Below, piece by piece: positions 58,675-64,000 of a DNA stretch of 64,000 nucleotides. Made by a program: the position numbers and the translations under genes. Each line of letters begins with the position of its first letter. The stretch's first letter is position 1. Below the pieces are notes generated by a model, which did not search any database, was not told the origin of the DNA, and worked only from the letters and a program-made list of their open reading frames with translations. This DNA is from Deroplatys truncata (lineage: Eukaryota > Arthropoda > Insecta > Mantodea > Mantidae), in assembly GCA_030765065.1 (NCBI GenBank), contig CM060975.1:261897816-261961815 (forward strand), read 5' to 3'.

Positions 58675-59540
58675 CGAGGGCTAATCAACAAAGACTGAGA
58701 CTGATTTTTTCCTGTAGCTTCCGTGATAGTTTCGTATCTGTAACATAAATATTTGAAAAGAGCGGGTTCTTATGTATAATGTTGGTAGGCGGCAGCACTC
58801 TCGTAGTGGTAGGTTGGTAGTATTGCTCTCTTTTGTAGACCCTGCGTGCATTTCACATACCAGACAATGGAGGTGATGCATTTTTTAAATCTATTATCAC
58901 CGGTGATGAGTCATGGCGCTGCACCATTATGATCCTGAAGGAAAACAAGCCAGCACAATGTGGAAATCGCCAGGTTCTCCAACACACAAAAAGGCAAAAG
59001 TTGTTCCATCTGCAGGGAAAGTGATGGTGATCACATTTTTTTACTGTAATGGAATGATTTACCAGCATGCAGTTCCCCCTCACACTACTGTTACAGCAGC
59101 ATACTACACGTCAGTATTGGCTACACTGAGGAAACACATTGCAAAGAAACGACCAGAGCTTTCTCGGACTGGGTGTCGACTTCATCATGACAATGCACGG
59201 CCTCACGTCGCAAATCAAGTCATGCAGTTTCTGGCTCGATTCAACATTACCTGTGTACCACATCCACCTTATAGCCCCGATCTTGCACTCTGTGACTTTT
59301 TTTTATTCCCATCACTAAAGGCAAAGCTTACGGGTATTCGATTTGAGAACTCTGAAGCGAGGCGATTCTCAAGGACCTGACAAAAAATGGTCTGCAGCAC
59401 GTGTTCAAGGACTGGCAGAGACGTTATAAAAAGTGCATTGAAGTAGGAGGGGACCACTTTGAAAAAGATCATGTAAACATTGAAGTGGAGTAATAAACAT
59501 TTGTGAAAAAAATCAGTCTGTCTTTGTTGATCAGCCCTCG
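58675..59540 (+). mobile_element. mariner transposon, internally deleted
   Basis: The terminal inverted repeats are CGAGGGCTAATCAACAAAGA at 58675 and, on the minus strand from 59540, CGAGGGCTGATCAACAAAGA. TA flanks both ends (58673-58674 and 59541-59542). At 866 bp it is shorter than a full mariner (about 1.3 kb), because the N-terminal half of the transposase is missing. It is inserted in the inverted-repeat element at 58271-59685. Confidence 0.95.
58860..59493 (+). pseudogene. mariner DD34D transposase, C-terminal catalytic part
   Basis: A 155-codon block at 58913-59380 holds YDPEGKQ, MWKSPGSP, KVMVITFF, HHDNARPH (second aspartate at residue 93) and PYSPDLALCDFF (third at residue 128). That is exactly 34 residues between them, the DD34D spacing of mariner. 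The first catalytic motif, ITGDESW, lies just upstream in another frame (about 58890-58915). The C-terminal KDWQRRYKKCIEVGGDHFEK is in a third frame, ending at the stop 59491-59493. Two frameshifts and loss of the N-terminal DNA-binding domain make it inactive, but the core is otherwise well kept, so it is relatively young. Confidence 0.93.
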
Positions 59541-59687
59541 TATAATTTATAAAACTCATAAAATGAACGATCTGAAAAAGCACGTAAACTGTATAATGAT
59601 TTACTCTTTATCTCCAAAAAAAACTTTGTTTCCCTCCATTAATTTGGCTGCTAGTATGTTTTAAAGTGCAGACCAATACTTTGAGTA

Positions 59688-60984
59688 GTATGTACAATAA
59701 TAAATTTCTAAACTTTGGGTACACTTATCTTAAAAATTATACGTAGTGTTATCTTGAAAATGTTTAATCATGTAAACAGTCAGCTTCATAGTCAGCCTGT
59801 TTTTATGAAATTGAATTATATGGAAAAGGCTTCAACAATGTTGTTCTAAATAGGGTATTCATGCATCCACATTTTTAATATTTAACTGTATTCCTTAAGG
59901 ACTCTACAGTGTATTAAAATTAGGTTTACTTAAAAGTTGCACGCTGATTTAAGATATTTGTAAACTTTTAAGTATTCTAGTTCAACAGGGTTTAAGAAAA
60001 CAGCACCTATGTGTAGACATACCTACAGGTGCCCATGGATTTGCTCACTAACGTATTCAGGATTCTTTTCCATTGACAAATTGCTAACAAAACATTTTAG
60101 TTCATTTAAACTCTACAACTTTACCCGATGATGTATTTAGCCACATCCTAACTCCACAACTTGCCCAAAACCGACCTTACCGCCTGTATCCGAACTGCGC
60201 AACTAGGGGCAGGTCTGCGATTTACACTTGTCCTAGCAAGGAATTTAAACAAGTCGCATAACGACTCGCATAACTTCCTCCCCTCAACTCATCAATAGGC
60301 CATATAGTAAGAGTGCAAAAATTTTAAGCTGAAAAGTAGTATTACGTTTTTAAAAATTTTATCAGCGGGTAATTTATTATTTTACATAAGAAGGGTCACG
60401 AAAAAAAAATGTTTAATGGATGGAGAGTAAATAAATAAGTGCTTGAATTGCACTTAGTTTGCTGCAGAAGATGTTTTTATCCCAAAGATAACATTTGATT
60501 TCCGAACACATATAGTAAATTAGTTTATAAAATACGCGAAAATCCCGACATATGAGACATCAAGTCTTCTATTTGAAGGATAAGTTGTGGAGTTCATATA
60601 GGAGGATTGATGAACCCTTGTTCAGCTTTTTCAGATCATAAGAATGTTGCGGAGTTGACGTCCGTCCAAATATTTTAGACACGTAATAGTTCAGAGGATA
60701 CAGATGCAATAAGTTGACCAATCACAAGGCGCAGTATCACATCACAGCTTAGTGCTAACATTTGACAGTCTGCATAGGGGCTGACTCGGCTACCTGGACG
60801 AAGGTCAACTTACAGCTGTTTCTCCCCTACAGCTCCCTGACAACCTGTAACTTGTGGTCAATATTACCTGTGTGCTATGCACAATTAAAGTGAATGCAAA
60901 AGAACCCCAGTAAAAACTTCAATTCTTAAGGAAAAGAGAAAACTTACAAATGAAAAAATAAAACTTGCTTCTATTTGGTTTTTC
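59688..60984. other. Stretch without recognised gene
   Basis: No ORF with a family signature. A 13-bp inverted pair (AACTCCACAACTT near 60150 and AAGTTGTGGAGTT near 60583) was seen but does not extend. Confidence 0.35.
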
Positions 60985-61120
60985 TACTTTCTCTACTACG
61001 TATAGTAAATAGGGGAAGTATTGTATTCCACCCAAAAATTCGATACCAAGATTTGATCGGAAATATATATTTAGAGACCCTCTGAATCCAAAAAGAGGAT
61101 TTTGGGAAGCATGTCCGTGT

Positions 61121-61153
<33 letters not shown>

Positions 61154-61948
61154 AACAGCATAACTCAGAAACGAACAGTCGGATAAACACCAAACTTGGT
61201 ATTTAGGTTCAGTATCTTCCAGAGATGCGACACAAAGGTTTTCAAGAAAATACCCCCACCACAGACTACCCTTTACATGGAATATTTTTGTAAAATTTTA
61301 ATTTTCTCAAAAATGGCTTTAAAGATTTTGATTGAAATATCATATGTTTAAGATACTTTTATGACAAAAGTATATCTTGAGTTTTCTGGGAAAGTCTCCA
61401 AAAGTATTCTTCATTGCGAAAGATTTTTGCATAACTGGTAAACCATAAGAGATAGACAAAATTTTACTACGCAAAAAATGTAGGTCGCGTTAAAATACAC
61501 AATTTATGTCATATACATTTTTTGTTGTTGAGTGAGCCATTTTCGAGATATTGCTTGTTATTACCTTAAATTTTTCAATACTTATTTTCTCAAATGGGAA
61601 TTCATTATTCATTTTTTTGTCTTGGATATACAACGAGTATTAATCTGTGGCAAAGGGAATGGTGCTGCACCTAGTAACCAGCTATTAAGATATATGTCTA
61701 TGCTTAAAGGCTACTGTATTTCTATATTGCCCTTGCAAATACAAAACGGGGAACATGGTATGCCTTAAGCGATAGTCAAATATTTTTAGAACTGGTCGCT
61801 ATGTGTAAAATGTAATTCTCTTCGCATGTCAAAAGATCGTTTCTACAAATGTCTATCTCGATTAATATGAAATAGATGGAGAATAAGAGTTTGTAAAAAT
61901 AGTTTGTACAAGAGTAGAGAAAGTCATGGGAGTGTAACACATCAGATT
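60985..61948 (+). repeat. Family R, full-length copy
   Basis: TACTTTCTCTACTACGTATA at the left; AAGAGTAGAGAAAGTCATGG, then TGTAACACATCAGATT at the right. (GT)n at about 61117-61152. At about 960 bp it is the longest uninterrupted copy and contains the segment deleted from the 33328 copy. Confidence 0.92.
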
Positions 61949-62089
61949 TTTTTTTTAGCATTTATATGCCGCCTATCGCATCTAAGCTCATATCGGCGGC
62001 TTTTTCCATTGAAACTATTGCTCATCGGTAATGATGTTCACTGTTTAGTATTGTGTATTTTTGAGTTTGTTTGTGTTGGGTTTTCTTTA

Positions 62090-62255
62090 TGAATATTAAA
62101 TTTACACACACATTTACACTCTCACTCATACTTGCAGACTCTAGGGAGAATGAGGAATAATCCTGGGTAAAGAAAGTCCGCCATTCTGGAATCGAACCCG
62201 GCACTTCTGGATTTGGAAGCTAACATATCAACCACTGGACCACAGAAAGCCCTTA
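62090..62255 (-). mobile_element. tRNA-derived SINE (short)
   Basis: The minus-strand head (about 62250-62170) has an A-box TGGTCCAGTGGTTGA and a B-box GGGTTCGATTCC at tRNA spacing, with unpaired acceptor ends, so it is not a functional tRNA. A short tail follows to about 62090. A weak T/G-rich similarity of the flanks is not a convincing target duplication. Confidence 0.65.
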
Positions 62256-63641
62256 TTTGTTTTGTTATGTTATATTACTTTTTATTTTACCTTAATCGCA
62301 TACAAGAAAAACATTTGAACACGTATGGATTTTATACTATATTTCTATTCCAAACTGCATAAGTGCTAACAAAATTGATTTAAATAAAACATGCAAGTAT
62401 TTATTGCTAAATACTGAAAACATTTACAAACACTATGAGGTATTAGAAAAACTCAAACTGTGAAACTGTGCATTACTCACTTTTCGCATTTTAAGTGAGT
62501 TATTATAAAAATGTTGATTTTTCGGCTCAAGGGAGAGGTCCATATTCTCAACTTCTTAACTTTTTAGAGTCTGTTCAGGGTTTCTTGTCCAAATTGCAAA
62601 AGTTCTTTCTGTAGGTTTATGAAAATCTTTGAAACTGAAGTTTTTTTACAACATTGTAACAAAAACTGTTAATAAAACAGGCGACTTTGTGGCTCTTGAA
62701 TCAATTTGACAGATGAATTTTTTTTTCCAGGACTACCAATAATTTGACATAACTGTAACTGTAGCCCTGTCATGAATCTAGGAACCTGAATCCATAATAA
62801 CACAAATTTAGTAGAAATTGGCCCTTCGGCCTCTTTGCATATTTTGCTGTTTATTTACCAAGTATAGCGTTAATAAGCAGGCGTGATACGGGGATATTCC
62901 ATATACCATGCCTTCGTTTTATGCCAAGGCCACAACCAACCGCCTTATGTATCGAGACGGCAGTGACCTGGCTATTACGCCTGTGCGCAGAGGCGTCGCA
63001 GGACGTGTCAAAGGTACATTTATCAGCTTTGAGCTGTCTCAGTCGTTGCTTTGTCTTCGTGCTGTGAAGGGTTTCAACCATATCTGTATTGTGTGTGAAT
63101 TCCTTAGGAATGTTCTTCTCTTATTAGTCTACCAACAAATTCACACTTGAAAGGTATTTTTACTTAAGTTACATACGTGAAAACCGAATCATGTAGATAG
63201 GTGTGTGGACAATTTCAATAGCAATTACCTTATTGTCCAGTTCCGAGTAGAGACATAGGGAGGTATAAGGTGAATAAATTTAGAACGGGGTCGTCAAACG
63301 CTAAAAATAAAATTTATAGAAACAATCCCCATATACAAACATACGGACAATGTAAAAGCAGAAATTATTAAGAAGTTACGCTGGAGAATGGTAAATTCAT
63401 CCGACGATGTCAAGAATATTTCGCGCGGATGGACACCACTTTCAACAACACTTACAATAAGGTTAGTATTTATTACATGTGTTATTAACACTCTGAGTAA
63501 GTAACGCGGGAGTTACCGAACGGAAAACCCCGCAATGTACTAGACTGTGTGTGGAGCACGCATTCGTGCGATCTGCGGCCTTACCATAAAACGAAGAGAC
63601 TGTATATGTAGAAACATATGAGGTGTTACTTTCACATTAAT
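62256..63641. other. Stretch without recognised gene
   Basis: Overlapping ORFs on both strands at 62851-63150 sit in a locally less AT-rich segment but show no domain. Nothing else called. Confidence 0.35.
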
Positions 63642-64000
63642 TTCTCTAATCACTCCTTTGCTTGCTATTACTACAAAAGCTTGCTCCTCTACCTACTTCT
63701 TATTAACCTAGATAAAGTTGAATTGCACATTTACCCTTCGTTGCAGGAATAAGTAGGATATAGTAGGCTAAAATGATAATCAAATTTTTAAAAAGCGGTT
63801 CGCTGTGTAATGGCTTTGAAATGGGACATGTCCACGAGAAAAAAACGAAGAGCGCAATCAATTGCAATTGTTAATCCCACAAAAACGTTTACTTGGCATG
63901 AATTGTACGCTTTAACAACATGCACTTGTTTGTGTAGCAAGAGCTTTTCTAGTTCCTGTTTACAAATTTTACAAAATTCATGGGGGATGATGAGAACTTT
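63642..64000 (-). repeat. Family R, truncated by window end
   Basis: Minus-strand copy starting TTTCTCTAATCACTCCTTTG and including TTATTAACCTAGATAAAGTT, GCTAAAATGATAATCAAATT and a degenerate TTTGTGTAGCAAGAGC segment. It continues beyond the window. Confidence 0.65.

Larger units (their letters stand above)
58271..59685. mobile_element. Inverted-repeat (MITE-like) element split by a mariner
   Basis: The ends are CTCAAAGTATTCGTCTGCAC at 58271 and, read inward from 59685 on the minus strand, CTCAAAGTATTGGTCTGCAC. TA lies outside both (58269-58270 and 59686-59687). The inverted similarity continues through TTTAAAA and CTAGCAGC for over 100 bp. Removing the nested mariner leaves about 0.55 kb with no ORF. 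Confidence 0.88.

Noticed and set aside
60140-60600. Inverted pair AACTCCACAACTT / AAGTTGTGGAGTT as transposon ends
   Set aside because: Similarity does not extend past 13 bp and no target duplication is present.

Overview
This window looks like nuclear DNA of an arthropod, most likely an insect with a large, repeat-rich genome. The evidence is AT-rich sequence with short ORFs only, several mariner/Tc1-type DNA transposons with TA target duplications, tRNA-headed SINEs, LINE fragments, LTR-like repeats and many microsatellites. A cockroach or termite would fit, but that is an inference from the style of the repeats and was not tested. I found no convincing host protein-coding gene. At best there is one candidate short internal exon (38961-39037), one candidate promoter with a first exon (about 13037-13368) and one heat-shock-type promoter on the minus strand (40553-40596).

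The dominant component is one interspersed family, called here 'family R', of about 0.8-0.95 kb. I traced about fourteen full or partial copies: 2555, 8121, 19189, 20260, 25015, 26303, 31025, 33328, 34576, 44843, 47889, 52292-54071, 60985 and 63642. It has short subterminal inverted repeats (ACTTTCTCTACT / AGTAGAGAAAGT), a microsatellite at a fixed internal site, a small 3' hairpin and no ORF, and I found no target duplication. This resembles the plan of non-autonomous Helentron-type elements (HINE/INE-1), although the class is inferred. Several copies host later insertions: a Tc1/mariner-type element at 8324-10275, a mariner plus a SINE at 26721-28457, and a SINE at about 34845-35105.

Other layers, left to right. 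4370-5045 is a degenerate minisatellite. 5053-6295 is a minus-strand transposase pseudogene split by a 5'-truncated LINE. 7257-7610 is a second transposase fragment. 8324-10275 is a third, TIR-bounded element. 12350-12720 is an R2-like LINE tail. 14395-14910, 24624-24870, 25450-25738, 27887-28457, 42573-42893 and 62090-62255 are SINEs, four of them with visible target duplications. 17958-18254 is a long-TIR MITE. 22692-23470 and 51112-51926 are two copies of one LTR family, with TATA box, initiator and polyadenylation signal on the minus strand. 35789-36701, 37699-38611 and 49583-50418 are three copies of a second LTR-like repeat, the first two in inverted orientation. 41690-42150 is a LINE RNase-H-region tail. 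45994-47439 is an apparently complete LINE-like element with ORF1 and a 3' UTR but no reverse transcriptase, flanked by a 9-bp target duplication. 58271-59685 is a MITE-like inverted-repeat element containing a nested mariner.

Nothing here forms an operon or pathway. The window is best read as a layered record of transposition in an intergenic or intronic region.
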